Positions 52,135-61,112 are shown, counted from the stretch's first letter. The stretch is DNA of 64,000 bases from Candidatus Gastranaerophilales bacterium (GCA_944326565.1 CALVEL010000001.1:372001-436000); one strand, 5' to 3'. Notes: a model not told the origin generated them from the letters alone. Numbers and translations: made by a program.

Positions 52135-54345
52135 TTAATTTTTCTTGCGATTTTTTGAATTACGTTTAGTTCCGTTTTGCGGTTTTCTTTGCTGATGTGT
52201 AGGAGTGTATGATGTTTGTACACGTTTTACGCTATACACATCAGGAATTGACTGAATACTGTTGATTACTTTTTTAAGTGTATCAATATTATTTAATTCA
52301 ATTCCTAATTCAATAATTCCTATTTTATTATTTTTTGATTTTACATTGGCGTAATTAATATTGGTATTATTATCGGAAACGGCTGCAATAATATCTTTTA
52401 AAAGCCCCATTTTTTCAGCTGTCTCAACACGAATTGTCGTACTGTATGTTTTTGTAGTATGATCTCCTGACCAGTGTATGTCCATCATTCTTTCAGGGGG
52501 GACATTTTCTAGTGTTTTGCAATCAATTCTATGAACAGATACTCCTTTTGAGCGTGTCACAACACCTACGATTGGTTCTCCTGGAATTGGGGAGCAGCAT
52601 CTTGCAAAAGAGTACATTAACCCTTCTAATCCAATAATATCTTTTTCTGATTTTTTACGTTTAGTTGTATGGAATGTATTTTCTATACTTTTCTTTTCAG
52701 GTTTTTTAAGTTTGTTAATAATTTTATTTAAAGTCGTCTCTCCATATCCGAGCGCTGCAAATAAATCATCAGCCGAAAGGTAATTCATTGTAACTGCGAC
52801 TTTGTCAAATTCTCCAGATTTAACATATTCATCAAATACGGCTTTAGTCAATTCATGTTCTAAATTAGCCTTTCCTACTTCTATATGGTCTTCTCTATTG
52901 TTTTTCTTAAACCATTGTTTAATTTTAGAAGATGCCTGTTTAGTAACTACAAAATTAAGCCAATCAAGACGCGGAGCTTGTGTTTTTGATGTTAGAATTT
53001 CAACTATATCACCATTATTTAGTTTTGTATCAAGCTGTGCAATTCTTCCGTTGATGAGTGCTCCAACAGTTCTATGACCGACATCAGAGTGAATTCTGTA
53101 TGCAAAGTCTACAGGGGTTGCGTTTATTGGCAAATCAAGAACATCACCATTAGGCGTGAATGCAAAGACTTGATCTGAAAATAAATCTAGTTTGACTGAA
53201 TTTACATAATCTTCTGCATTGGTCATATCTTTGTCATATTCAACCATTTTTCTCATCCAGCTGAATTGTAAATCAGCTGGGTTATTGGCTTTTTGAGAAC
53301 CTTTTTCCTTATAACGCCAGTGAGCTGCAACACCATATTCTGCAACTTCATGCATTTCCCAAGTACGGATTTGTACTTCAAGAGGCTTAGATCTTGGACC
53401 GATTACAGAAGTATGAAGCGATTGATACATATTGCCCTTAGGCATTGCGATATAATCCTTGAATCTTCCAGGAATAGGTTTAAATTGCGAGTGAATAAGC
53501 CCTAATACTTCATAGCATTCTTTTTCTGTGTCAACAATTACTCTAACGGCTGTTATGTCATATAAGTCGTGAAAAGCAATGTTAAGCCGTTTCATTTTAC
53601 TGTAAATGCTGTAGTAGTGTTTTGCCCTACCTGTAATTTGAGCGTTTATGCCGCTTTTTTTTACGTCTTGCGAAATTTTATCAATAAGTAATTGAACAGT
53701 CATTTCCCGTTCAGCTTTTGTTTGAGATACAAGCTGTGCTATTTCAAAATATTTGTCAGGCTCAAGATAGCGTAGCGCAAGATCCTCAAGTTCTGCTTTG
53801 ATTTTTCCGATACCGAGTCGGTTTGCGAGCGGGGCAAAAATATCGAGAGTCTCTTTTGCAATTTTTTGCTGTTTTGGTGCCGCCATAAAATTAAGCGTTC
53901 TCATATTATGCAATCTGTCTGCAAGTTTTAAAAATATAACTCTTATATCGTTTGCCATTGCAATAAAAAGACGTCTGAAATTTTCAGCTTGGCGTTCTTC
54001 TTTTGATTTGAATTGTAATTTGCTTAATTTTGTGACCCCTTGAACTAGAGTTAAAACATCATCTCCAAAAAGCTCTTTAATCTCTTCTGGTTTTGTGTCG
54101 GTATCTTCCAAAATATCATGCAAAAAAGCTGCTATAAGAGTATGGGTATCAACTTTTAAATCGACAAGAATTTTTGCAACTTCGACAGGATGGATTATAT
54201 AAGGTTCTTCTGAAATTCGGTATTGCCCTTCATGAAGTCTCTTAGCGAAAAGATATGCCTTTTCAATTTGTTGTATATCTTCATCTTCTCTGTTTTGTGC
54301 AATAAGCTTTTCTTTTATTTCATCAAATAACGGTTTTTCAGACAT
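52135..54345 (-). CDS. rel: bifunctional (p)ppGpp synthetase/hydrolase (Rel/SpoT)
   Basis: The 736-residue stringent-response enzyme makes and degrades (p)ppGpp. The hydrolase HD domain has His52 (YIIHPVEVAKIL) and HDILEDT (76-82), intact, so hydrolysis is expected. The synthetase domain has DLYDITAVRVIV and RFKDYIAMPKGNMYQSLHT. The TGS domain follows (VFAFTPNGDVLDLPINATPV), then the zinc-finger/helical region with RCCSPIPGEPIVGVVTRSKG and a C-terminal ACT domain. A basic tail (QQRKPQNGTKRNSKNRKKN) may add RNA or ribosome affinity. No good ribosome site is seen at the ATG, but the family start fits. Confidence 0.96.
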   Translation of the reverse strand: MSEKPLFDEIKEKLIAQNREDEDIQQIEKAYLFAKRLHEGQYRISEEPYIIHPVEVAKILVDLKVDTHTLIAAFLHDILEDTDTKPEEIKELFGDDVLTLVQGVTKLSKLQFKSKEERQAENFRRLFIAMANDIRVIFLKLADRLHNMRTLNFMAAPKQQKIAKETLDIFAPLANRLGIGKIKAELEDLALRYLEPDKYFEIAQLVSQTKAEREMTVQLLIDKISQDVKKSGINAQITGRAKHYYSIYSKMKRLNIAFHDLYDITAVRVIVDTEKECYEVLGLIHSQFKPIPGRFKDYIAMPKGNMYQSLHTSVIGPRSKPLEVQIRTWEMHEVAEYGVAAHWRYKEKGSQKANNPADLQFSWMRKMVEYDKDMTNAEDYVNSVKLDLFSDQVFAFTPNGDVLDLPINATPVDFAYRIHSDVGHRTVGALINGRIAQLDTKLNNGDIVEILTSKTQAPRLDWLNFVVTKQASSKIKQWFKKNNREDHIEVGKANLEHELTKAVFDEYVKSGEFDKVAVTMNYLSADDLFAALGYGETTLNKIINKLKKPEKKSIENTFHTTKRKKSEKDIIGLEGLMYSFARCCSPIPGEPIVGVVTRSKGVSVHRIDCKTLENVPPERMMDIHWSGDHTTKTYSTTIRVETAEKMGLLKDIIAAVSDNNTNINYANVKSKNNKIGIIELGIELNNIDTLKKVINSIQSIPDVYSVKRVQTSYTPTHQQRKPQNGTKRNSKNRKKN

Positions 54346-54436
54346 AATACAATTATAATACAGATTTTATTTCTATTTTTCAAGTAAAATCAATTAATTT
54401 CATCTATTTGTGCTAGCATATATAAAGGTATAAAAA

Positions 54437-54730
54437 ATGTTTAAAGAGACAAAAAATGGATACTTATTAAATTTAAGAATATCTCCAAATGCTTGTAAAA
54501 ATGAGTTTTTGGCAGATTCGTCCGGTATAAAAGTTAAAATAACGGCACAGCCTGTCGATGGAAAGGCAAATAAAGCATTAATTGAATATCTTTCAAAATT
54601 TTTGAAAATTCCTAAGTCATCATTTGAGATAGTCAAAGGAGAAACTTCTAAAGATAAAACTATTTTGATAAAGGTACAAAATGAAGAAAAGTTACAAAAA
54701 TTGAGAGATTTGATTAAATTCAGCAAATAA
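54437..54730 (+). CDS. DUF167 (YggU) family protein
   Basis: A 97-residue protein of the YggU/DUF167 family, an alpha/beta fold of unproven function found from bacteria to plants. The signature is visible: LNLRISPNACKNEF, IKVKITAQPVDGKANKALIEYL (split here as KVKITAQPVDGKANKALI), FLKIPKSSFEIVKGETSKDK and the final KTILI. AAAGG is 9 bases before the ATG. It is divergent from rel with about 90 bases between. Confidence 0.9.
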   Translation: MFKETKNGYLLNLRISPNACKNEFLADSSGIKVKITAQPVDGKANKALIEYLSKFLKIPKSSFEIVKGETSKDKTILIKVQNEEKLQKLRDLIKFSK

Positions 54731-54791
54731 TTTTTTTAGTTGTTTTAATAAAATTGAAATTTACCTCTAAAAAGTATCCAAAGGAGCAATA

Positions 54792-55349
54792 ATGCAAGTA
54801 AGTAAAATTAACTCAATTAATTATTCACGCCCTGCATTTCAGGCAAGGGTTTCAAAAGAATTACAAAATACAATATTACGTGAATCAGTAGAATTAGGAA
54901 CGGCAGGACTTAATAGGGCAAAAGCACAAATTGCGAAAATCCAAAATTGGGGTTCTCCAAATTCCATATTAGATTCAGCTCTTGATACATCAACTGGTAA
55001 AATGTATTTAGGGATAAGCAACTTTTCTATATCAAAAAATTATGGTGCTAATTTCGAAAAAGATAAAGGTAATATTTTAGATACTTTTATGTCATTAGAA
55101 AAGAATGATATTCTATTTGCGGAAAAACAAATTCAATCAGAAGTTGAAAATAATAAAGTAGCTTTAGCCATAAAAGCTTTGGAAAATAAAAAATTGTTAA
55201 AAAAAATAACAGGATCAGAAAGTCCTTCAAATGAAGATTTAGCTGCTGCAATCGATAAGTTGAGTGAAGATGATATAATTAATCTCCGATTTAACTTAGA
55301 TGAGCCTTCAAAATTTTCGGATGGCAAAATATTAGATTTTGATTTTTAA
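54792..55349 (+). CDS. unknown small soluble protein
   Basis: A 185-residue protein with AAAGGAG before the ATG. It begins MQVSKINSINYSRPAFQARV, an Asn/Ser-rich opening ending in FQA that resembles other short unassigned proteins of this lineage, and has no signal peptide. The rest is helical, with LESxxxxN-like repeats absent. No domain is recognised. It lies 61 bases after yggU and may share its transcript. The gap after it (55350-55594) holds the leader described separately. Confidence 0.6.
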   Translation: MQVSKINSINYSRPAFQARVSKELQNTILRESVELGTAGLNRAKAQIAKIQNWGSPNSILDSALDTSTGKMYLGISNFSISKNYGANFEKDKGNILDTFMSLEKNDILFAEKQIQSEVENNKVALAIKALENKKLLKKITGSESPSNEDLAAAIDKLSEDDIINLRFNLDEPSKFSDGKILDFDF

Positions 55350-55400
55350 GACTTGTTTTTTTCTTACTTTCTTGATAGTCTTATGGTTAAGGAAATATAT

Positions 55401-55457
55401 ATGGCAAACTTTGATTTAAAATTTCATTATTATCATCATCATAGTGTCCTGAGATAG
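55401..55457 (+). promoter_or_regulatory. 18-codon leader peptide with HYYHHH run, candidate attenuator
   Basis: TAAGGA (55388-55393) precedes ATG 55401, which opens a frame of 18 residues, MANFDLKFHYYHHHSVLR, ending at TAG 55455. Four His and two Tyr codons stand together, as in his-operon leader peptides. Three inverted repeats follow: IR1 55419-55430 / 55480-55491, IR2 55448-55460 / 55517-55529 (12 of 13 matched), IR3 55519-55524 / 55540-55545. IR2 and IR3 share a strand and exclude each other; IR1 and IR2 interleave. A ribosome stalled on the His codons would cover arms of IR1 and IR2. No clear terminator T run is present. Confidence 0.45.
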
Positions 55458-55594
55458 GCTATGAGTTGATGTTTTGCGCATAATGAAATTTTTATAAATC
55501 AATTCAATTCTTATAAAGCCTTTCTCAGGATAAAAGCGTGAAAGGTATGCGGATTTTAGTGAGTAAATTTATAAGAATCGGAATTGGAGAAAAA

Positions 55595-57001
55595 ATGACT
55601 TTTACAAATATAATATCGGCTATAGGAAATACAAGCAGTGTCTATCCATTAATATTAAGAGACTGTGGAGTTGAAATTCCTTCAAAAGTTTATTTGACAT
55701 ATAATGAAAATAAAGATGATAAAGAAGTTGCTTTTCTTGCGACCAGAGAGCGAATTATAGATGAGTATTCAACATCTGCTGTTTGGCTTGGTGGAATCCC
55801 GCTTGTCGAAAAAATTATTGATAAATTTGTAATAGCTAAAAAAGGTTTTAATCCGAATGTTAATTTGAAACTTTTTAACGAGAGCGATTGTCAGGGTATT
55901 GATTATAATATCAAATTGTTTGAAGAAAAAATTAAAAATAATGACCTTTCAGCCGAAATTAAAAATAATATTAAAAAAGCAATTGAGGATCTAAAAAAAG
56001 TAAAAAATAATAAAGGGTTATATGAAAAGCTTTTATCTTCAAAATTTCTTATCTCAACAGCTCTTCCAATAGCTTTTATGGGATTTATTATTCCGAAATT
56101 GGTCTTTTCCCTTACTGCCAAGACAAAGGCTGCAAAAGCTAAAAAACAAAATGAAATGAAAGATAAGAATCAATTTTCCAATATGTTTTATGGAAAGGCA
56201 TCTGGTGATGTGTTTGAAAAAGTAAGGTTTTCTAAAAAGAAAAATCCTGTATTTACCGGGAATTTTGCATCTTCAGTTGCTAATTTCTCAACTTATCAAA
56301 AAATGGCTGCAATTGATGGGGGATATGCTGTCGGAAGAGTTGTGACATCAAGAAAAAAGAATGAGGCTGTGGATTTAGGATTTAAAATGCTTGGAATGAT
56401 GTTTTTAAATTATGTAGCACCAAAGTATATTGAAAAAATTCTCGATACCACTGCAAATAAAGCTTTTAATATAGATGTAAAATTAGACCCGCTTATGCTT
56501 GCAGATAATGAATTTTTAGAACAAATATCAAACGGTTCTTTAAAATTGCCAAAAGGTGACGATGGTATCTCTCTTTTGAAATTTGTAGATGAAAATCCGA
56601 ATGAATTATTTACAAAATATGCTTTAAAATTTGAAAAAATCAACATGATTTTCGCTGATTCTAAAAATAAACAAAATGGTGTAAGAGATCCTAGAGCTTA
56701 TGTTGATATAGAAGGGCTAAGAAACTTTAAAAAATCAATTGAAGAGTTTTCCAAAAAAGCACTTGAAGGTACTATTAAAAATACCGATAATGAGATTATT
56801 TTTGAACAAGTTAAAAAATTTGCTAAAAAAGCAAAGGCTGTAAAGTCAATAAATATTATAACAAATGTAGGACTTAGCAGTTTTCTCTTAGCTTACTGCC
56901 TTCCTAAAGTACAATATTTATTTAGAGAATGGTATACAGGCTCAAAGTTGGAGCCTGGAATTGTAGATGATAATACAAAAAATACAAAAAAAGCGGGCTA
57001 A
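55595..57001 (+). CDS. unknown membrane protein behind the His-rich leader
   Basis: A 468-residue protein. I choose ATG 55595 (GGAGA 4-5 bases upstream) over in-frame starts at 55538 and 55547. Three hydrophobic stretches are visible: ISTALPIAFMGFIIPKLVF (about 150-170), a weaker one at MLGMMFLNYVAPKY (about 265), and IITNVGLSSFLLAYCLPKV near the C-terminus (about 430-450). The rest is Lys/Asn/Asp-rich. No domain is recognised and no histidine-related function is visible. The terminator at 56988-57014 overlaps its last codons. Confidence 0.6.
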   Translation: MTFTNIISAIGNTSSVYPLILRDCGVEIPSKVYLTYNENKDDKEVAFLATRERIIDEYSTSAVWLGGIPLVEKIIDKFVIAKKGFNPNVNLKLFNESDCQGIDYNIKLFEEKIKNNDLSAEIKNNIKKAIEDLKKVKNNKGLYEKLLSSKFLISTALPIAFMGFIIPKLVFSLTAKTKAAKAKKQNEMKDKNQFSNMFYGKASGDVFEKVRFSKKKNPVFTGNFASSVANFSTYQKMAAIDGGYAVGRVVTSRKKNEAVDLGFKMLGMMFLNYVAPKYIEKILDTTANKAFNIDVKLDPLMLADNEFLEQISNGSLKLPKGDDGISLLKFVDENPNELFTKYALKFEKINMIFADSKNKQNGVRDPRAYVDIEGLRNFKKSIEEFSKKALEGTIKNTDNEIIFEQVKKFAKKAKAVKSINIITNVGLSSFLLAYCLPKVQYLFREWYTGSKLEPGIVDDNTKNTKKAG

Positions 57002-57014
57002 TTACCCGCTTTTT
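56988..57014. terminator. bidirectional terminator between the membrane protein and UDG genes
   Basis: AAAAAGCGGG (56988-56997) pairs with CCCGCTTTTT (57005-57014) around a 7-base loop. A and T flanks on both sides allow it to act in both directions. It includes the last codons and stop of the upstream gene. Confidence 0.85.
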
Positions 57015-57034
57015 AAAATAAAGTTTTGATTTTT

Positions 57035-57691
57035 TTACACACAAGCAAATTCTTTATTGTCTACATTATCAACAACAGATTCACTAAATCTGTGTACATC
57101 ATTCAAGTATGTATTTTTAATTTCTCTCAAATCTTTTGCCATTAAAGTTCTTGGTGCATTTTCAGCCAATGAGTGGTTTCTTAATAGATATGACGGATGG
57201 AAAATTGTCATAGCAGGATATTCAACACCATCAACCGTAATTGTCATCCATTGACCTCTTATTTTAGAAATAGTTGTCTTTTTATCTAATTCTACAAAAG
57301 ATTTTAAAGCTGTAGCTCCGCAAAGGATAATAGCACGCGGTTTGATTACATCAATTTGTGCATTTAAAAATTTACGGCAAGCAGCTTTTTCTTCATCTGT
57401 CGGAACTCTGTTTTCTGGTGGTCTGCATTTAACAGTGTTTGTAATATATATATCTTCATCTCTGGAAATTCCTGCATTAGTTAAAAATTCATCCAAAAGC
57501 TGTCCTGCACGACCGACAAATGGCATTCCGCTTTCATCTTCCATTTCTCCTGGTGCTTCTCCGATAAATACAATTTTAGCTTTATCGGCATTTCCTGAAC
57601 CGAATACGATGTTGTTTCTTGTTTTTGCTAATGCACAGCCCTTGCATCCGCTACACTTTTGTCTCACAATTTCCAGACATTGTTCTTTCAT
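57035..57691 (-). CDS. family 4 uracil-DNA glycosylase (Fe-S)
   Basis: A 218-residue DNA-repair enzyme that removes uracil from DNA. Motif A is FIGEAPGEMEDESGMPFVGR (about 41-60), the DNA-contact block is TNTVKCRPPENR, and the late catalytic His is in IFHPSYLLR. Cys13 and Cys16 (CSGC) plus Cys residues around the middle (about 88 and 106) supply the [4Fe-4S] cluster of family 4. AAGGAGAGAG precedes the ATG. Its start overlaps the end of the upstream symporter gene by 41 bases, so the two may be co-transcribed. Confidence 0.92.
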   Translation of the reverse strand: MKEQCLEIVRQKCSGCKGCALAKTRNNIVFGSGNADKAKIVFIGEAPGEMEDESGMPFVGRAGQLLDEFLTNAGISRDEDIYITNTVKCRPPENRVPTDEEKAACRKFLNAQIDVIKPRAIILCGATALKSFVELDKKTTISKIRGQWMTITVDGVEYPAMTIFHPSYLLRNHSLAENAPRTLMAKDLREIKNTYLNDVHRFSESVVDNVDNKEFACV

Positions 57692-59174
57692 CTTTTCTCT
57701 CTCCTTGTTTATGTGTGTTATTTTTGAATAATCCTACATTATATTTTTTACAATATCGTTTCAAATCTTTCATGACAACCTCCGAAAGGATGAAAACTGC
57801 AAATAAATTCGGAACAGCAAGGAACAATGTAAAGGCATCCGAAAGATTTATGATACTTTTGAAGTTCATAGCAGAGCCTACTACTATGAATAAACAATAT
57901 ATAACTTGAAAAGTACGTGTTGTCAATTTAGAATTTCCAAAAAGGAAATTCCAGCTTTTTATTCCGTAATAAGAACCGCAAAGCATAGTAGAAAGCACAA
58001 AACAACTTGCCATAAATGTCAAAAGTATAGGGAAGAAAGGACATACCGATCCGAAAGCTTTAGATGTCAATTCTATCCCTGCAAGTCCTGTATTATCAAG
58101 ATATACACCTGAAATAACAATAACAAAAGCTGTAGCGCTTCCTACAATCACAGTATCTACAAAAGGCTGAAGCATGGCAATAAATGCTTGTACAACAGGC
58201 TTGCTGGTCTTAACAGCTGAAAAAGCAATAGGTGCAGTACCCAGACCTGATTCATTTGCAAACATTGCTCTTCTAAACCCCCAAAGCATGCATGCAAACA
58301 TTCCGCCTGCAAGTGCTTGAGGTTTAAATGCTTCTTTAATAATAAGAACAATTGTCTGAGGGAAATGATGTATATTAAAAATACAGATTACAAAAGCTGA
58401 AAGTACATAAAGACTGCACATAACAGGTGTAACTTTTGATGTAAATTTTCCGATAGCTTTAATCCCGCCGATAATAGTAAAGTATGTGATAACAGCAACT
58501 ATTAATCCTAAAAGCCAGCTTTGGTCTGCAAAAAAGCTTTTATCTCCGCCGGTTACTTCGGTAATTTGTGTAGTCATTGCATTTATTTGAAATAAATTCC
58601 AACCGCCGATCATTGCAAAGATACAGCAAAGTGCATAGATTTTTGACAAATATGGCGCAAATTTTCCGAAAACTTTATGATTTTTAAGCCCGTTTTGAAT
58701 ATAATACATAGGACCGCCGTCAACGGTACCGTCAGGGTGTACTTGCCTGAATTTAAGCCCAAGAAGTACTTCTGCAAATTTTAGTGCCATTGAAAAAAAT
58801 CCTGCTATAATCATCCAAAATATAACCCCAGGACCTCCTATAGAAACTGCTGCAGCTGAGCCTGCGACATTTCCTATTCCTGCAGAAGCGGAGATTGTTG
58901 CTGTGAGTGCCTGAAAAGAGGATACTTCACCTTTCTTTTTCCTTTTAATTGTGTCTTTGTGTTCGTAGTTTTTTGTAATGAGTTTTATTGCATGTTTAAA
59001 TCCCCAAATTCCTATAAATCCAGTTCTTATAGTAAAATAAATTGCAGCTGTCATTAAAAGTGCTACAAGCAGCTGAACTTCTACCCCGCAAATATTTACG
59101 GAGCAAAAAATTATCCCTGAAATTTTATCGGCTATTGGTGATAAAAAACTATCTATTAGATTATCTAAACTCAT
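57651..59174 (-). CDS. sodium:alanine (AGCS) symporter
   Basis: A 507-residue Na+-coupled amino acid importer (alanine/glycine) of the inner membrane with about 11 helices. The family block is ASAGIGNVAGSAAAVSIGGP (N1 unwound helix), then MALKFAEVLLGLKFR, GTVDGGPMYYIQNGL, and the late RRAMFANESGLGTAPIAFSA. The length is normal plus a polar tail (NNTHKQGERKDERTMSGN). The tail overlaps the start of the UDG gene, which uses a different frame. It is the first gene of a two-gene minus-strand unit. Confidence 0.92.
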   Translation of the reverse strand: MSLDNLIDSFLSPIADKISGIIFCSVNICGVEVQLLVALLMTAAIYFTIRTGFIGIWGFKHAIKLITKNYEHKDTIKRKKKGEVSSFQALTATISASAGIGNVAGSAAAVSIGGPGVIFWMIIAGFFSMALKFAEVLLGLKFRQVHPDGTVDGGPMYYIQNGLKNHKVFGKFAPYLSKIYALCCIFAMIGGWNLFQINAMTTQITEVTGGDKSFFADQSWLLGLIVAVITYFTIIGGIKAIGKFTSKVTPVMCSLYVLSAFVICIFNIHHFPQTIVLIIKEAFKPQALAGGMFACMLWGFRRAMFANESGLGTAPIAFSAVKTSKPVVQAFIAMLQPFVDTVIVGSATAFVIVISGVYLDNTGLAGIELTSKAFGSVCPFFPILLTFMASCFVLSTMLCGSYYGIKSWNFLFGNSKLTTRTFQVIYCLFIVVGSAMNFKSIINLSDAFTLFLAVPNLFAVFILSEVVMKDLKRYCKKYNVGLFKNNTHKQGERKDERTMSGNCETKV

Positions 59175-59205
59175 CTATTTAATTATAATATAAACATGTG
59201 AAATT

Positions 59206-59901
59206 TTACCAAGCATCTTTAGGATCAACAGTCCAGTTGTTTCTCATAATTTTAGAAAAACAATATCTTCCTGTTGTTTTGCATTCATCTTCAACTTCAT
59301 TGTCTGTTTTGTCGGAGCCTGCGGGCATAAGCCCTTTTTCAGATAACACAAAAACAAAAACGTCTTTTCCTATGACATTGGGGCTTTTCATACCGTTTGC
59401 ATCAACGTGGATTACTGCTATATGAGTTTTTCCTGTGACATTTACACCAAAATTATTTTTTACGGATTCCCAGTCTTTTGCATTCCAGGTATCAATAGAA
59501 AAATTGTATCCATCTGCGGTTACAAATGCTATTGTACCACTTCCGTATCCATGAGTATAGCTATAATTACTTTTACCATCAGTTTTTTTAGTTAAAGCCC
59601 AACATCCGTCTTCATCATTTTCAAGACATTCGTGGATTGTATTAAACTGTTTTTTTAAATAAAATTCATAGAAATTTTTTGCTCCAAGATATCCTCCATC
59701 TGCAATGGGTATGTTTTCGAAATCTCCTTCAGGAACTGCCTTTAACATTGCCTGTGAGGTTGCTGAATAAAGTTTTTTTAATTGTGTTGCAACAACCATA
59801 CTTTTATATTTTGCAATTGTTGTTGGTAGTGTCATTGCCGCAATAATTCCTATTATTCCTATTACAATCAACACTTCCGCCATAGTAAAACCTTTTTTCA
59901 T
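59206..59901 (-). CDS. type IV prepilin-like / pseudopilin protein (locus E)
   Basis: A 231-residue prepilin-like protein: leader MKKG, cleavage at Gly/Phe, mature FTMAEVLIVIGIIGIIAAMT with Glu at +5. The globular part has the shared block VDANGMKSPNVIGKDVFVFV and Cys pairs (HECLENDEDGCW, DECKTTGRYCFSK). GGAGGG lies before the ATG. It is divergent from an XRE regulator at 60008 with 106 bases between, the same arrangement as at 35784-36777. No poly-G leader is present. Confidence 0.88.
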   Translation of the reverse strand: MKKGFTMAEVLIVIGIIGIIAAMTLPTTIAKYKSMVVATQLKKLYSATSQAMLKAVPEGDFENIPIADGGYLGAKNFYEFYLKKQFNTIHECLENDEDGCWALTKKTDGKSNYSYTHGYGSGTIAFVTADGYNFSIDTWNAKDWESVKNNFGVNVTGKTHIAVIHVDANGMKSPNVIGKDVFVFVLSEKGLMPAGSDKTDNEVEDECKTTGRYCFSKIMRNNWTVDPKDAW

Positions 59902-59941
59902 AAATCCCTCCAGTATTTAATATTAGTATTTTAACATGCAA

Positions 59942-59976
59942 TTTAGTAATTGTAAATACGTTTAATAATTGCTAAA
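59942..59976. promoter_or_regulatory. inverted repeat between pilin (locus E) and XRE regulator
   Basis: TTTAGTAATT (59942-59951) and AATTGCTAAA (59967-59976) match at 9 of 10 positions as an inverted repeat, centred in the shared 106-base upstream region. It is a candidate operator for the XRE protein. It differs in sequence from the repeat at 36051-36068. Confidence 0.4.
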
Positions 59977-60007
59977 ACTAAAAGAAAATTAAGTTTAGGT
60001 TAGTTTT

Positions 60008-60328
60008 ATGAGTGAAATAAAAAAGAATTTAGGTAAAAAAATTAAATATTACCGAGAGCTAAAAGGGCTTACTCAGGAACAATTAGCAGAATTGCTTGAT
60101 TTTAATTGCAGATCTCTATCATTTATAGAGTGCGGTACCAATTTTGTAACTGCTGAAACTTTAGAAAAGTTGTGTAAACATCTTGATGTGACGCCAAAAC
60201 AGCTTTTTGATTTCGAATACTCTTTTAAAGAGCCTGTGGATATAAAAAACGAAATTATTTCACTAATTGATAAAAATAATGAGAAAATTATTGATGTGTA
60301 TAAAATTGTCAAAGGTTTTCTTAGTTAG
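60008..60328 (+). CDS. XRE-family HTH regulator paired with a pilin
   Basis: A 106-residue protein with an N-terminal Cro/C1 helix-turn-helix: KNLGKKIKYYRELKGLTQEQ, LAELLDFNCRSLSFIECGTN (recognition helix) and ETLEKLCKHLDVTPKQLFDF, followed by a 35-residue helical tail that may dimerise. It is divergent from the pilin at 59206 and is the second XRE/pilin pair of the window. No good ribosome site is seen upstream of ATG 60008, so it may be weakly translated. It is convergent with the HD-GYP gene. Confidence 0.85.
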   Translation: MSEIKKNLGKKIKYYRELKGLTQEQLAELLDFNCRSLSFIECGTNFVTAETLEKLCKHLDVTPKQLFDFEYSFKEPVDIKNEIISLIDKNNEKIIDVYKIVKGFLS

Positions 60329-60329
60329 T

Positions 60330-61112
60330 TTATACTGTTTGGGGATTTAATACTTTTATATTTTCGACATAGTTTACTAGTGCTTTGAATATAAAAGGAT
60401 GCAGTTTCCCGTCTTTAACGTCTGCATAAATTATAGTAAGTGCTTGTTTGGGAGTGTATGCCTCTTTATAAGCTCTTTTTTCAGTCAGAGCTGAATATTT
60501 GTCAGCCATTGTTAGAATTTGTAGGTCTAAATCAGCTCGAAAATCATTGCTTACAAACGGATATCCGCTTTTTTTAGCGTTTTGGTGGTGATTTCTTATT
60601 AAGTTTAAAGTTTTTTTATCAAGATTAGTATTTTTTAATATTTCATACCCCAGTTCTGAATGTTTATGCATTATTTTTGTTTCTAATTCATTTAGTTTAC
60701 CGTTTTTATTAAGAATTTCAGAAGGTATTAAAACTTTTCCGAGGTCATGAAGGTAGGAAGCATTATTTAATGCGGTTTTATCTACTTTTGTTTTAAGTGA
60801 AAAAGGCAGGTTATCAGCTATACCTTTTGCTATATCTTGTACATCTTTGCAATGACTTTCCAAAAGTCTGTCTAATTCATTTATATTAATTGAAATCGGG
60901 ATGTTAAATTCATTCAGAATTGATTTGATTTTTGGGTTTTCATAAATCAATTTAGTAAGAATTTTTTCATTTGTGTATTTTGAGGGAGAATTACTTTCAA
61001 AGCGGTCATTATCAAGCTGCTGTGAAAAGTGAATATTTTTTTTACAGCTAAAGTTTGGTATATTTGGAACTTTACCGCAAACCTGTATTGCGTTATTAAT
61101 ATCTAATAACAT
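60330..61112 (-). CDS. HD-GYP-type phosphohydrolase
   Basis: A 260-residue protein. After an unassigned N-terminal 90 residues, the HD-GYP domain shows NASYLHDLGKVLIPSEILNK (HD near residue 131 and the conserved G-K-I-x-IP pattern), KHSELGYEIL, IRNHHQNAKKSGYP (the HH and GYP signature, with HHQNAKKSGYP where the consensus is HHExxDGxGYP), and ILTMADKYSALTEKRAYKEA. Such domains hydrolyse cyclic-di-GMP or related dinucleotides. The GYP motif is preserved but the HHE Glu is Gln, so activity is plausible but not certain. It could act on a signal read by the MshEN domain of the PilB-like protein; that link is inference. Confidence 0.82.
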   Translation of the reverse strand: MLLDINNAIQVCGKVPNIPNFSCKKNIHFSQQLDNDRFESNSPSKYTNEKILTKLIYENPKIKSILNEFNIPISININELDRLLESHCKDVQDIAKGIADNLPFSLKTKVDKTALNNASYLHDLGKVLIPSEILNKNGKLNELETKIMHKHSELGYEILKNTNLDKKTLNLIRNHHQNAKKSGYPFVSNDFRADLDLQILTMADKYSALTEKRAYKEAYTPKQALTIIYADVKDGKLHPFIFKALVNYVENIKVLNPQTV

